Below are positions 56,253-64,000 of a stretch of 64,000 nt of DNA, piece by piece. A program made the position numbers and the translations under genes. Each line of letters starts with the position of its first letter. Position 1 is the first letter of the stretch. Below the pieces are notes generated by a model that saw only the letters and a program-made list of their open reading frames with translations, had not been told where the DNA came from and did not search any database. Source of the stretch: Oscillatoria sp. CS-180 (GTDB lineage Bacteria; Cyanobacteriota; Cyanobacteriia; Phormidesmidales; Phormidesmidaceae); contig NZ_JAQMUB010000052.1 in NCBI RefSeq assembly GCF_028330965.1, positions 93,790 to 157,789 on the forward strand, in the 5' to 3' direction.

Positions 56253-56472
56253 TGGTAAGTTTTGCCTCTAGTTCCTGATGCAAAGCTAAATAGTGTTGGT
56301 AATCACTAGCCCACTCAACGAAATCTTCATCGTCCGAAATTTGCCCCTGGCTGTACTTGTTGAAAAATTCAACGGAGTCCATTTGATATTGGGTTTCGTA
56401 GGTGTTGAGCTGCTTGGCCAAGGCGATTAGCGCATCTAGCGGTGACGTGTATTCAATGATCTGTTTACGCAT
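56242..56472 (-). CDS. tumA: TumA-family antitoxin
   Basis: 76 residues: MRKQIIEYTSPLDALIALAK, YETQYQMDSVEFFNKYSQGQ and VEWASDYQHYLALHQELEAK match TumA antitoxins. It overlaps tumE by 11 bases, antitoxin first, so the two are translationally coupled. It sits 137 bases downstream of the NACHT-WD40 gene on the same strand. Confidence 0.88.
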   Translation of the reverse strand: MRKQIIEYTSPLDALIALAKQLNTYETQYQMDSVEFFNKYSQGQISDDEDFVEWASDYQHYLALHQELEAKLTSVA

Positions 56473-56609
56473 GTGAAACTTCCGACAACTTCAAAGATGC
56501 TTGTTCTGTGGGCAGAGTGTACTTCCAAGATTCCTACCCTCATTGTAGAAGTGCAGATACGAGGAGATCGTCCCCATTCTTACTCCAAAGCCCTTTCTGC
56601 TTTCTGACT

Positions 56610-59600
56610 TTATCCTTCTGCCTTGTCAATGGCTCCCATCAGCTTCAACGCCGTTCGTTGCCCTTCTGTCAAGCCTATAGCGCCTGTGATGTCCATTCCG
56701 GTACAAACCCGATTATCAATTACATCCAGACACTTACCCGTGTTTACATCCCAAAATCGAATGGTTTCATCAACGCTACCCGAGACTAAGGTTTGTCCAT
56801 CAGGACTGAAACTTACAGATTTAACCCAATCTGAATGACCCTGCAGGCTATGAATACAGATGTTTTCCTTTATTGACCAGAGCTGTACTGTCGAGTCTTC
56901 ACTACCAGAGGCCAGAATTTGTCCATCCGGACTGAAGATGACACACAAAACCCGGTCTGAATGGTAATTGAGGCTGCAAATACAGGTTCCATCAACAATC
57001 GACCAGAGTTTTACCGTATGATCGAAACTGCCCGACGCTATGGTTTGCCCATCTGGGCTAAAAGCTACAGAAGAGACTTGATCGGAATGTCCCTCAAATG
57101 TATGCACACACTGATTATTAGCTATTGACCATAGCTTAATAGTGCTGTCACTACTACATGAAGCCAAGATCTGACCATCCGGATTGAAGCTCACACATAG
57201 AACCCTACCTATATGGCCCTTAAGGGTTTCAGTCTGAGTTTTGCTATCCGTTGACCACAACCTTACAGTACTGTCGGCGCTACCAGAAGCCAAAATTTTT
57301 CCATCTGGGCTAAAGGCCACAGACCAAACGCGCCCTTTGTGTCCTTTAAAGGTATGTACAGAGTTTCTGCTAACCATCGACCATAGTTTGATAGTGGAGT
57401 CACTACTGCTCGAGGCCAAGCTTTGTCCATCTGGACTGAAAGCTACGGAAGAAACTGTACCTGAATGGTCATTGAAGTTAAGGATAAAGGTCGTGTTAGC
57501 CATTGACCTTATTTTTACTGTGTTGTTACCGCTACCAGAAGCTAAAGTTTTTCCATCCGGGCTAAAGGCTACAGACCAGACCCAGCATCCATGACTTCCA
57601 ATGGTTTGAATACGACTATTATCTTCTGTCAACCATAGCTTTATTGTGTTGTCACCTCCTCCTGAGGCTAAAGTTTTCCCATCTGGGCTAAAAACTACGG
57701 CTCTAACCCAGCTTGTATGTCCTACGAAAGTGTTTACGCAGTCACCATTCTCCGTAGCCCAAAGCTTGATAGTGCTGTCCTCTCCTCCCGAGGCCAAGGT
57801 TTTTCCATCTGGGCTAAAAACTACGGCTCTAACCGGGCTTGTATGCCCGTTGATGACATGAGTGCACTGACCACTGTCTATTGACCATAGTCTTACTGTT
57901 GTGTCAGCACTGCCTGAAGCCACAGTTTGCCCATCCGGGCTAAAGCTTGCAGACCACGCCCAGTCAGAATGTCCTTTAAAGGTCTGTACGCACCCACCAC
58001 CAACTATCGACCACAATTTCAACGTTGTATCGGCACTGCTTGAGACTAAATTTCTTCCACTCTGATCAAAAGCTACAGATGTAACCCGATCTGAATGGCC
58101 TTCTAAGATACAGGTGCAATCGCCAGTCTCGACTGACCATATCCTTATTGTGGCGTCAGCACTACCTGAAGCTACTAATTTTGCATCCGGGCTTATCGCA
58201 ACAGATCTCACCCAATTTGAATGACCGGTGAAAGTGCGGATACATTCACCACTATCTATGGACCAAAGTCTTACTATTGCATCCCTGCCACCTGAGACTA
58301 ATTTCTGTCCATCTGGGCTAAAGGTTACTGACCTAACACCGCCTAAGTGGCCCAAGCAAAACAATAATACTTGGCCAGTTGCAATTCTCCAGATTTGTAC
58401 GCTGCCTTTACTATCACCGATAGCAAGGTATTCGCCTGTTGGACTAAACGCTAAAGAATTTACATGACCGATAGCTTTGGAAAATACAGACTCTTCCAGC
58501 TGAGCACCCTGTAGTTTCACTTGACGTAAAAAGGTTTTAGTAAAGTCAATACCCAGCAACTTAGTGCCGTTCAAGTTGCTGCCTTCCAAAGCATAAGGAG
58601 TTTTAGCTAACATCAGTTGAACAACATTTCCTCCAAAGTATCTAACTTCCTTGAGTGCCCTCTCTCGTGTTGACGATAATAGCGGCAACAACAGATCGCG
58701 TACTTTCTCCCCATCTAACATTGGATGTGCCAGATCCAGTACTGCCTTCGCTAGCTTTGCTCCATTCAATAGTGACAGTAGTGCGTCAAATGCCATTGTC
58801 TTAAAGTCGCCCAGCGGAGCCATGATTTCTGGTACGCCATCTGCACCGCAGCTCCGGCGAAAATAGTCCCCCCAGGTGTATTCCTGAGGTGCTGCGGTCT
58901 CATCCAAATGTGTCTGCTGGCGTGCCATCGCCGTGAAATCCTCTGACATTGCCCCTAATGACGCCACGATTTTGTATGCCGCGAAGAACTCCAGCAGAGA
59001 TCGATGGGCGGGGCTGTAGTCGCCTTCGGAGTTGCGGATGAGCATGGTTTGGCCCATCATGTCGTGACGCCAGTAGTCCAGTTCTCGTTCTTCTTTGAGC
59101 CGATCGCCAAACATGGCCTGCAATCTTTCAGGAAACGATCGGTAGTTGAGGCTCATGCGGTTGGTGGAGAGCATTTCCCAGGAGAGTTCGCAGAGGAAGT
59201 AGAGCTTGTCGGCCAGGGAGGTGAAGGTGCGATCGCTCTTGATATCGCGATTCATCTTGGCGGTGACGGCGTAGAGATAGACCCGCGCCATGTCTACAGG
59301 TTTTCCGGCCTCAATCTCTGGCAGGGCTTCGAGAATTAGATCTACCATCACGGGACGCTGGGCCAGATCCCGCAGTTGAGGATTGCCCATCACCATCTGC
59401 ACCGTACTTTCCTGAGCTTTGCGCCCGAGCAGAGTAGCAATCTGGTCGTCAGTGAATTTTTCCAGATCCAGTACTTCAAACTGAGGGGATTCTCCGGTGA
59501 GGTTAGCGGTGGAGGCTTTCAGTTCAGCGTTGAGGAGTCGGCGACCGGCGATCGCATCGGGAAAGTGTTCGGTGCGACAGGTAAGGATGGCTTTGGCTCC

Positions 59601-61070
59601 CGGCACGACGACTTTGGACAGTTCCCAGAAGTTGTCGATCATGGACTGACGGTTCACCCGTGCCGCCATTTCGTCGAAGCCATCGAAAATCAGCAGCAGC
59701 TTACCCATGCGGTTCAACTGCTCGAAGATGGAGTAGGTTCTGAGGATCTCGTGCTTGCGGAAGAAGAACTCAGACAGCAGCGATTCCACGGTGACGGCTT
59801 TGGCATAGTCCCGCAGGGGCACGACGATAGGCACGCGGGGGCGTTCGAGACCACGTTTTTTAGCGTCTTGGTAGCGCTGGAGGGCTGTCCAGGCATAGTG
59901 CAGGGCGAACCAGGTTTTGCCCGTGCCGAATTCCCCCAGCACGGACAGGTGTTCCTTGGCCGGATCGTCTAGCCACTGGTCCACATAGCCGTCGATCCAG
60001 CCGTCGGCTTCGTCGTAGACGCTGACGCCAATTTTCTGCTGGCTGACGGGGTCTAATTCATCTTTGCGACAGGCCAATGGCAGATAGTCTGTATCCACAT
60101 GCTTTTGCTGAATGTCTGCCGCCAGCCAGTCCAGATATTTGCTGAAGTCGGCGTCTTCATCTAGCAGTTCGTCAAAGGTGTAGCAGGTGATGGTGTCGTA
60201 GTGGGTGTCTTCCTGGGTGGCTGTGCGGGCGGCTTTGCTGACACGACGATTGCCGACTAGCCAGCCTTCGTCTGTGTTGGTGCGCGCGATCGCCTGCTGA
60301 AAATCTTGCAGGTCAGCCATGCCGACTTCTCCCGCCACGCCGCGCACCAAGATACGGGCCACTTTGCGGCGGGTCATGGGAAAGTTGATGATCCACTCAA
60401 AGGAATCCTCTGTCCAGGTTTCATAGTCGGGATCGCGATCATAATCCAGCACATCGAACCACTCCCCGAGTTGACGAGCCAAATCTACGGCGCGGCTGGT
60501 CTCGGCAGCAGCAGGTAAGGCAAGGGTTTCGTCGGCTCCCGCGAGCTGATTTACCCGCTGGTTGATGGCCTCCAAGCTGGGGAGCTGCTGGATTTGAGTT
60601 TGCAGGGTTTGCAGTGATCGCTGAAGACTATCAAGCTTTTGTTCTTGGCGGATCTCTTTAGGCGATCGCGTCTGCTTCACCACCTCCACAAACACTGCTG
60701 CAAAGGTGCCTAACTCCCGTTTGGGATCCATTTGTGGCAGTTGCTTGCCCAGTCTGAATTGGGCGATCTCTTCTCCCTTTCGCAGCCATCCTTTCGGGTC
60801 ATTGTTTTGATAGACCGTCTGAAATAAATCGCGCACGTCCTTGGCTTTGAAAAAGGTCACCAGCTCGGGTGGCTTGCACAGCCCCTCGTCATCAAAGGCA
60901 TATTCCACCAGGGCATAGGCATAGAGGTCTTCAAAAGCGGTCAGCACCTCAACGGAATCCAGGTTGAATCGCTTTAGCAGACGAATTACGCGATCGTTGC
61001 GACCAATTTTCTCTTTAAGGCCCGTCGCATCTAAAACCGCATCAATTACTTTTTCAATCACAAATTCCAT
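56610..61070 (-). CDS. NACHT-WD40 STAND protein with degenerate REase-like N-terminal domain
   Basis: A 1486-residue NLR-like protein. Residues 1-130 are helical. Residues ~185-330 resemble a Mrr-type PD-(D/E)xK nuclease fold (VARILVRGVAGEVGMADLQD, DEGWLVGNRRVSKAAR, ITCYTFDELLDE) but the E-x-K site is lost. The NACHT NTPase has Walker A LGEFGTGKTWFALHY (Lys385) and Walker B LLLIFDGFDEMA. A helical arm leads to 14 WD40 repeats (about 870-1455), each near 42 residues with SPDGQ and xLWS marks, enough for two seven-bladed propellers. A GMDITG tail ends it. Related STAND proteins act in antiphage defence; here that is inference. Neighbours are TA and nuclease genes. Confidence 0.92.
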   Translation of the reverse strand: MEFVIEKVIDAVLDATGLKEKIGRNDRVIRLLKRFNLDSVEVLTAFEDLYAYALVEYAFDDEGLCKPPELVTFFKAKDVRDLFQTVYQNNDPKGWLRKGEEIAQFRLGKQLPQMDPKRELGTFAAVFVEVVKQTRSPKEIRQEQKLDSLQRSLQTLQTQIQQLPSLEAINQRVNQLAGADETLALPAAAETSRAVDLARQLGEWFDVLDYDRDPDYETWTEDSFEWIINFPMTRRKVARILVRGVAGEVGMADLQDFQQAIARTNTDEGWLVGNRRVSKAARTATQEDTHYDTITCYTFDELLDEDADFSKYLDWLAADIQQKHVDTDYLPLACRKDELDPVSQQKIGVSVYDEADGWIDGYVDQWLDDPAKEHLSVLGEFGTGKTWFALHYAWTALQRYQDAKKRGLERPRVPIVVPLRDYAKAVTVESLLSEFFFRKHEILRTYSIFEQLNRMGKLLLIFDGFDEMAARVNRQSMIDNFWELSKVVVPGAKAILTCRTEHFPDAIAGRRLLNAELKASTANLTGESPQFEVLDLEKFTDDQIATLLGRKAQESTVQMVMGNPQLRDLAQRPVMVDLILEALPEIEAGKPVDMARVYLYAVTAKMNRDIKSDRTFTSLADKLYFLCELSWEMLSTNRMSLNYRSFPERLQAMFGDRLKEERELDYWRHDMMGQTMLIRNSEGDYSPAHRSLLEFFAAYKIVASLGAMSEDFTAMARQQTHLDETAAPQEYTWGDYFRRSCGADGVPEIMAPLGDFKTMAFDALLSLLNGAKLAKAVLDLAHPMLDGEKVRDLLLPLLSSTRERALKEVRYFGGNVVQLMLAKTPYALEGSNLNGTKLLGIDFTKTFLRQVKLQGAQLEESVFSKAIGHVNSLAFSPTGEYLAIGDSKGSVQIWRIATGQVLLFCLGHLGGVRSVTFSPDGQKLVSGGRDAIVRLWSIDSGECIRTFTGHSNWVRSVAISPDAKLVASGSADATIRIWSVETGDCTCILEGHSDRVTSVAFDQSGRNLVSSSADTTLKLWSIVGGGCVQTFKGHSDWAWSASFSPDGQTVASGSADTTVRLWSIDSGQCTHVINGHTSPVRAVVFSPDGKTLASGGEDSTIKLWATENGDCVNTFVGHTSWVRAVVFSPDGKTLASGGGDNTIKLWLTEDNSRIQTIGSHGCWVWSVAFSPDGKTLASGSGNNTVKIRSMANTTFILNFNDHSGTVSSVAFSPDGQSLASSSSDSTIKLWSMVSRNSVHTFKGHKGRVWSVAFSPDGKILASGSADSTVRLWSTDSKTQTETLKGHIGRVLCVSFNPDGQILASCSSDSTIKLWSIANNQCVHTFEGHSDQVSSVAFSPDGQTIASGSFDHTVKLWSIVDGTCICSLNYHSDRVLCVIFSPDGQILASGSEDSTVQLWSIKENICIHSLQGHSDWVKSVSFSPDGQTLVSGSVDETIRFWDVNTGKCLDVIDNRVCTGMDITGAIGLTEGQRTALKLMGAIDKAEG

Positions 61071-61589
61071 CGCTGTGCCCGATTAAAACTCCCAACACTC
61101 AGGAGGCCGTCATGTCAGCTTTAGCGTAACCCAACAAAATCTTTATCCCGCTTCTCTTTTTGGGAGTTGCAGATAGTGAGAGAACTGATGCGATCGAGCG
61201 ATGCGATCCCCCGTTCTAGCCCCGCAAGCCGCTAAATACTCCGCTTGATGTGGCTTGATAACTGTTGGATAAACGCTTCCGTTTTTCTCGGCAAATAGGC
61301 TTGGGCTACCTAAACAGCGTGAATAGGAAAACTTTTCAAGCGATATCCTGATAGGATTTTGCGAACTTTTCATTTCACTCGTGTAGCCGCTAAGGAGTTT
61401 GCCCTCGGGGCATCTCTGTTGCGGCGATCGGGCTAGGACCGATGGACACGCCGTTTTTCTATGGACCGGAAACACTCGAACGAGTGCGTTCTACAAGTCG
61501 CTCCCATGGGATATCGCTGCGCTGCAAGACTGGGTGCCATCTACTTTTCTGGGTTCGCGAGGGTCGATTTTCCTCGACATCTAGCCAAC
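61071..61589. other. Gene-free stretch of 519 bases
   Basis: It lies between the NACHT gene start and the DUF29 gene stop, both minus. Two overlapping frames (61143-61475 minus, 61399-61584 plus) have no ribosome site and no family resemblance. A short palindrome ACACTCGAACGAGTG occurs at about 61472. It should hold the NACHT promoter. Confidence 0.45.
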
Positions 61590-62048
61590 TCACGATGGCA
61601 GAAAGCTATCATCCATAATTTGAGATAGCTTGAACTCGCACTCACTAGGGGAGGTATCTGCCGGAAGCTGAGTTTCAGCAGCGGCTTGATTAATTGCGTC
61701 GGCATAAGCCTCGGATAGCATTGTTTCTAGCTGAGGTTTGAGACTGGGGGAGTCTTTTAATGCCTTACGAATACGGCGACGATGTTCGACGATGCTGCCT
61801 GCCCAGCTTCCACTCCTTTTGTTAGGCTGATATTGCCACTTCAGCAAGTGCAGTAGCAATATTGTCAAATTGCTTTCTAGGCTTCGCCGCTCCCGCTTTC
61901 CTATATCTTCGATTTCTTCGATCAGGTTGGCCCAATCGACGTGGTTGTAGTCCTGACGGCGCAGCTTGTCCACAGTGATCGCGATCCACTGCATGTAATC
62001 GGTGTCGTATAGGGTCACTAGAGAACTGCTGGATTGGGTAGCTGTCAT
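61590..62048 (-). CDS. DUF29 domain protein
   Basis: 152 residues. The DUF29 signature is plain: LYDTDYMQWIAITVDKLRRQ, VDWANLIEEIEDIGKRERRS, LLLHLLKWQYQPNKRSGSW. DUF29 is a helical family of unknown function, strongly expanded in cyanobacteria and often near mobile or restriction genes. The start is the ATG at 62048. It precedes the NACHT gene on the same strand with a 519-base gap. Confidence 0.92.
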   Translation of the reverse strand: MTATQSSSSLVTLYDTDYMQWIAITVDKLRRQDYNHVDWANLIEEIEDIGKRERRSLESNLTILLLHLLKWQYQPNKRSGSWAGSIVEHRRRIRKALKDSPSLKPQLETMLSEAYADAINQAAAETQLPADTSPSECEFKLSQIMDDSFLPS

Positions 62049-62142
62049 CGGTCAGGTCGACATCAGCAGGTTACGGGTTTGATCATAGCAGGTACGATTT
62101 TGGGGTCGCTGGAACCATTGAATTGCTAGATGTACTTACCGT

Positions 62143-62772
62143 TTAAGGGCTATCAGACTGTGCTACTCGTTGCAGAATAGAAAGTACCTGATAGAGTTCA
62201 TTACCCGGATTGAGCAAAGAAAACAATTTGGACGTTGCGTATTGAACCGTTGGCTGACGCTGAGCTCTTAGGAACAAAAACTCGGTGCCGTTAGTAATAA
62301 ACCCAAACGTCGGGCGCTCCGGATCGGGCTTGCCCAGCATGTAGGCCAAGGTTTGTGGCAAGGCACGAGTCACTGCAAAATCGCTACGCTTTGATTCAAT
62401 AACCACTAACCAAAACGATTCATTCAACACCAAAAATTCAATTCGCCCGCGAATGATGGTTTCTGCGTCTTCTAATTCAATATCAATGCTGGTTTCCGTC
62501 GTAATGCGAAAGGGGCGGCGATAAAAGCCTGCCAGGTCTAGGAGCGGTCCCAGAACAACCATCTTGACGCTATTTTCTAGAACCGGGGAGTCTTCGAGGA
62601 AGTCTAAATAGTTAGCTTTTACTCGAGCTAAAGCCTGCTGAGCCAATTCGCTAATAGGCTCCATGCCCCCCTGCCATTCTGCGAAGAAGGAGACATCGGT
62701 AGCTGCTTGTAAATTGAGGATCTGCTTCAGAGTCCGCAGAGTCACTTCAGGAGCGGGAATCGCTTGAATCAT
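62143..62772 (-). CDS. HSDR-N-like / type I restriction R-like nuclease domain protein
   Basis: 209 residues, a stand-alone domain like the N-terminal nuclease part of HsdR. The fold core is IRGRIEFLVLNESFWLVVIE, then SKRSDFAVTRALPQTLAYML. The E-x-K half of a PD-(D/E)xK site is present (VIESKR), with Glu in GRIEF where Asp is usual. No helicase, methylase or specificity gene lies near. ATG 62772 follows AAAGGAGGTGCG, a strong ribosome site. Such orphan proteins are common in cyanobacteria; whether this one cuts DNA is unknown. Confidence 0.8.
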   Translation of the reverse strand: MIQAIPAPEVTLRTLKQILNLQAATDVSFFAEWQGGMEPISELAQQALARVKANYLDFLEDSPVLENSVKMVVLGPLLDLAGFYRRPFRITTETSIDIELEDAETIIRGRIEFLVLNESFWLVVIESKRSDFAVTRALPQTLAYMLGKPDPERPTFGFITNGTEFLFLRAQRQPTVQYATSKLFSLLNPGNELYQVLSILQRVAQSDSP

Positions 62773-62934
62773 CGCACCTCCTTTCTTATACACCTAGTGT
62801 GCCTTGTAAAGGCCGGGTGTGCTCCCACTCTGATATATGAAGTAGGGTGGCATCGCCCACCAAAACCAGCCCGTAGGAAGTGGGCACCAAAACTTCTCAT
62901 GCCGAATTGTTTAATGGGTTAAGCGAATATAAAA

Positions 62935-62951
62935 GGTGGGCAGTGCCCACC
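62935..62951. repeat. REP palindrome 1
   Basis: GGTGGGCAGTGCCCACC, a near-perfect palindrome. A weaker relative (GGGTGGCATCGCCCACC) is at about 62845. Copies cluster around the RAYT gene. Confidence 0.85.
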
Positions 62952-63081
62952 CTACCGGCTCTTTCGTCCGCTGCTTACACAAAAAATCAGAACACTCTCT
63001 GATTTCTCAAAAATTGCTTCATTCTGAAAATCTGTATTTACTGTCTTCGAGCAAAACAGGGTTGTAGCTAAAGCGGGTAGG

Positions 63082-63096
63082 GTGGGCACTGCCCAC
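63082..63096. repeat. REP palindrome 2
   Basis: GTGGGCACTGCCCAC just beyond the RAYT gene's 3' end, preceded by GCGGGTAGG. Confidence 0.88.
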
Positions 63097-63109
63097 GCCA
63101 TTTTCACAT

Positions 63110-63685
63110 CTATTCTCCAAAGCATAGACCAACCTCATCAAACCATCTAAAACTCGCCCTTGAGCCACTGCATCGACAAGCCCAATCTCGACGATAAACA
63201 CCCTCACCCACCAGCTTGTGAAAACTGGAATAACGCCATTGATGCGGGCAATCCACCAAACCATGCTTGACAGGGTTGTAATGAACGTAATCAAGACAAC
63301 GGGACAACTCTGCCTCGCTACGAATAGTATGCTCCCAAAACCGACGCTGCCAAACATCGCTCTCCCGGTGCTTGCGACGAGACGGTGACAACACAGTCGG
63401 TCTTGTATTCTGACCTTTTAATGCTCTCGTAAACAACACCTTGATGCGTCCTACCCGTTTGGAATAGTTACTATCTGCTGGCGGTAACGTCCAAATAAAG
63501 TGAAGATGGTCTGGCAAAATAACTGCGGCAGCGATCGCAAAGTCTGCTTCGTTTTTGGTTTGTCTAACTGCTTGACGCAGGCGTTCAATATTCTCTGAGC
63601 TGTCAAAAAGTAGCCGACGACGATAGGTAACCAATGTCAGAAAAACAGTGCTTCCAGGAATATAGGCACGGCGATAGTAGGGCAT
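63110..63685 (-). CDS. REP-associated tyrosine transposase (RAYT), IS200/IS605-like Y1 domain
   Basis: 191 residues. Typical opening MPYYRRAYIPGSTVFLTLVT; metal-site HLHFIWTLPPADSNYSKRVG, where the family has an HUH-like H-x-H; and the catalytic region RCLDYVHYNPVKHGLVDCP, with a conserved Tyr and NPVKHGL, then HQWRYSSFHK. The C-terminus (RCSGSRASFRWFDEVGLCF) is longer than usual. RAYTs are domesticated transposases that mobilise REP elements. REP palindromes lie on both sides, so the association is direct. The start is the ATG at 63685. Confidence 0.93.
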   Translation of the reverse strand: MPYYRRAYIPGSTVFLTLVTYRRRLLFDSSENIERLRQAVRQTKNEADFAIAAAVILPDHLHFIWTLPPADSNYSKRVGRIKVLFTRALKGQNTRPTVLSPSRRKHRESDVWQRRFWEHTIRSEAELSRCLDYVHYNPVKHGLVDCPHQWRYSSFHKLVGEGVYRRDWACRCSGSRASFRWFDEVGLCFGE

Positions 63686-63753
63686 TCAACAGATGATTTA
63701 GCGGATGCATTCAACGTGCCCAAGATGAGATGTTGATTATGGGTTGTGGGTGC

Positions 63754-63768
63754 GTGGGCACTGCCCAC
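63754..63768. repeat. REP palindrome 3
   Basis: GTGGGCACTGCCCAC, preceded by GGGTGC. It lies between the intact RAYT start and the RAYT fragment. Confidence 0.88.
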
Positions 63769-63777
63769 TCCACTCAT

Positions 63778-63870
63778 TTGTAGCTCTACTTCGCTACGCA
63801 GAGTATATTCCCAAAATCGCTGTTGCCAAACCTCACTTTCCCGATGTTTACGACGCGATGGCGGAAGAGT
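63778..63870 (-). pseudogene. Internal fragment of a second RAYT gene, between REP palindromes
   Basis: It encodes PPSRRKHRESEVWQQRFWEY and TLRSEVELQ, matching residues ~105-132 of the intact RAYT (SRRKHRESDVWQRRFWEHTI). The fragment lies between two REP palindromes, and the whole makes an ORF (63637-63900) that is not a real gene. It looks like a REP-bounded duplicate of part of RAYT. Confidence 0.82.
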
Positions 63871-63876
63871 GGGTGC

Positions 63877-63891
63877 GTGGGCACTGCCCAC
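63877..63891. repeat. REP palindrome 4
   Basis: GTGGGCACTGCCCAC, preceded by GGTGC and followed by CCTACTC. Same core as REP 2 and 3. Confidence 0.88.
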
Positions 63892-63906
63892 CCTACTCAT
63901 TTATAG

Positions 63907-63954
63907 CTACTTCATCACGGCGATTAGTGCCGCATAATCGCCGTGATGAAGTAG
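63907..63954. repeat. Perfect 20-bp inverted repeat (hairpin)
   Basis: CTACTTCATCACGGCGATTA (63907-63926) pairs perfectly with TAATCGCCGTGATGAAGTAG (63935-63954) around an 8-base loop (GTGCCGCA). No T-run follows. It is adjacent to REP palindrome 4. Confidence 0.9.
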
Positions 63955-63979
63955 AGCGGGTGGTGCTCATCATCATGCC

Positions 63980-64000
63980 GCTCTGTGCAAGGCACAGAGC
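63980..64000. repeat. Perfect 9-bp hairpin at the right edge
   Basis: GCTCTGTGC (63980-63988) pairs with GCACAGAGC (63992-64000) with a 3-base loop. The window ends here, so context beyond is unknown. Confidence 0.75.

Noticed and set aside
61143..61475. A minus-strand 110-codon ORF upstream of the NACHT gene
   Set aside because: No ribosome site, no family and irregular composition. Another ORF overlaps on the opposite strand.
63637..63900. A minus-strand 87-codon ORF containing REP-encoded SRVGSAHAPT strings
   Set aside because: It is composed of two REP palindromes and a RAYT fragment, not a functional gene.

Overview
The window is cyanobacterial chromosome. Evidence: the HIP1 octamer GCGATCGC and its GCGATCGCC variants recur throughout, inside and between genes. 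The gene families are also typical: CRR7, Ccs1/CcdA thylakoid cytochrome c biogenesis, a VKOR-thioredoxin fusion, ComFB, DUF4278, DUF1816, DUF1574, CYP110-type P450, and heptanucleotide STRR-like repeats. Base composition is moderate. No heterocyst regulators, rRNA, tRNA, CRISPR array or prophage were seen. A filamentous, non-heterocystous lineage of the Leptolyngbya type is a guess only.

0-13 kb: the 3' end of murQ, rnpB (RNase P RNA, minus), two very small conserved proteins, a coiled-coil protein with a strong terminator, a P450, a DUF1574/SGNH-like membrane-anchored protein, an 1124-residue hybrid histidine kinase, then secA with crr7 directly behind it. 13-23 kb: an envelope/exopolysaccharide-like group (GT8-like transferase, HepA/MsbA-like ABC exporter with an unusual HisKA-like tail, GT4 transferase), the ribosome-assembly GTPase YlqF/RbgA, a BON-like small protein, a DUF6492 transferase and a TPR protein. 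23-32 kb: a secreted protein made almost wholly of a 14-residue repeat, a ProA homologue that has lost its catalytic cysteine, an unknown 586-residue protein, ComFB, a histidine kinase with a degraded ATPase domain, VKOR, a CPXCG protein and an orphan LivF/NatE ATPase.

32-55 kb: a secreted-type protein with six C-terminal repeats, a MazEF-type module, a DUF815 ATPase, a SWIM protein, ccs1 and ccdA, a three-gene selenate/phosphonate-type ABC importer (binding protein, ATPase, duplicated-domain permease), ftsW, an FAD monooxygenase, an ABC-2 exporter pair, then housekeeping genes rpmG, rpsR, RNase II/R and lysS.

55-64 kb is accessory: an aspartic protease, a decayed copy of a STAND-gene 3' end, a TumE/TumA toxin-antitoxin pair, a 1486-residue NACHT-WD40 protein (REase-like N-terminal domain, P-loop NTPase, 14 WD repeats), DUF29, an HSDR-like nuclease, and a REP-associated tyrosine transposase (RAYT) among its REP palindromes. 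This block is the best candidate for a defence or genome-conflict island.

Three kinds of dispersed repeat run through the window: a ~104-bp element with TATAGC termini (at least four copies, one split by another repeat), STRR-like heptamers (one inside a coding sequence), and the RAYT-linked REP palindromes.
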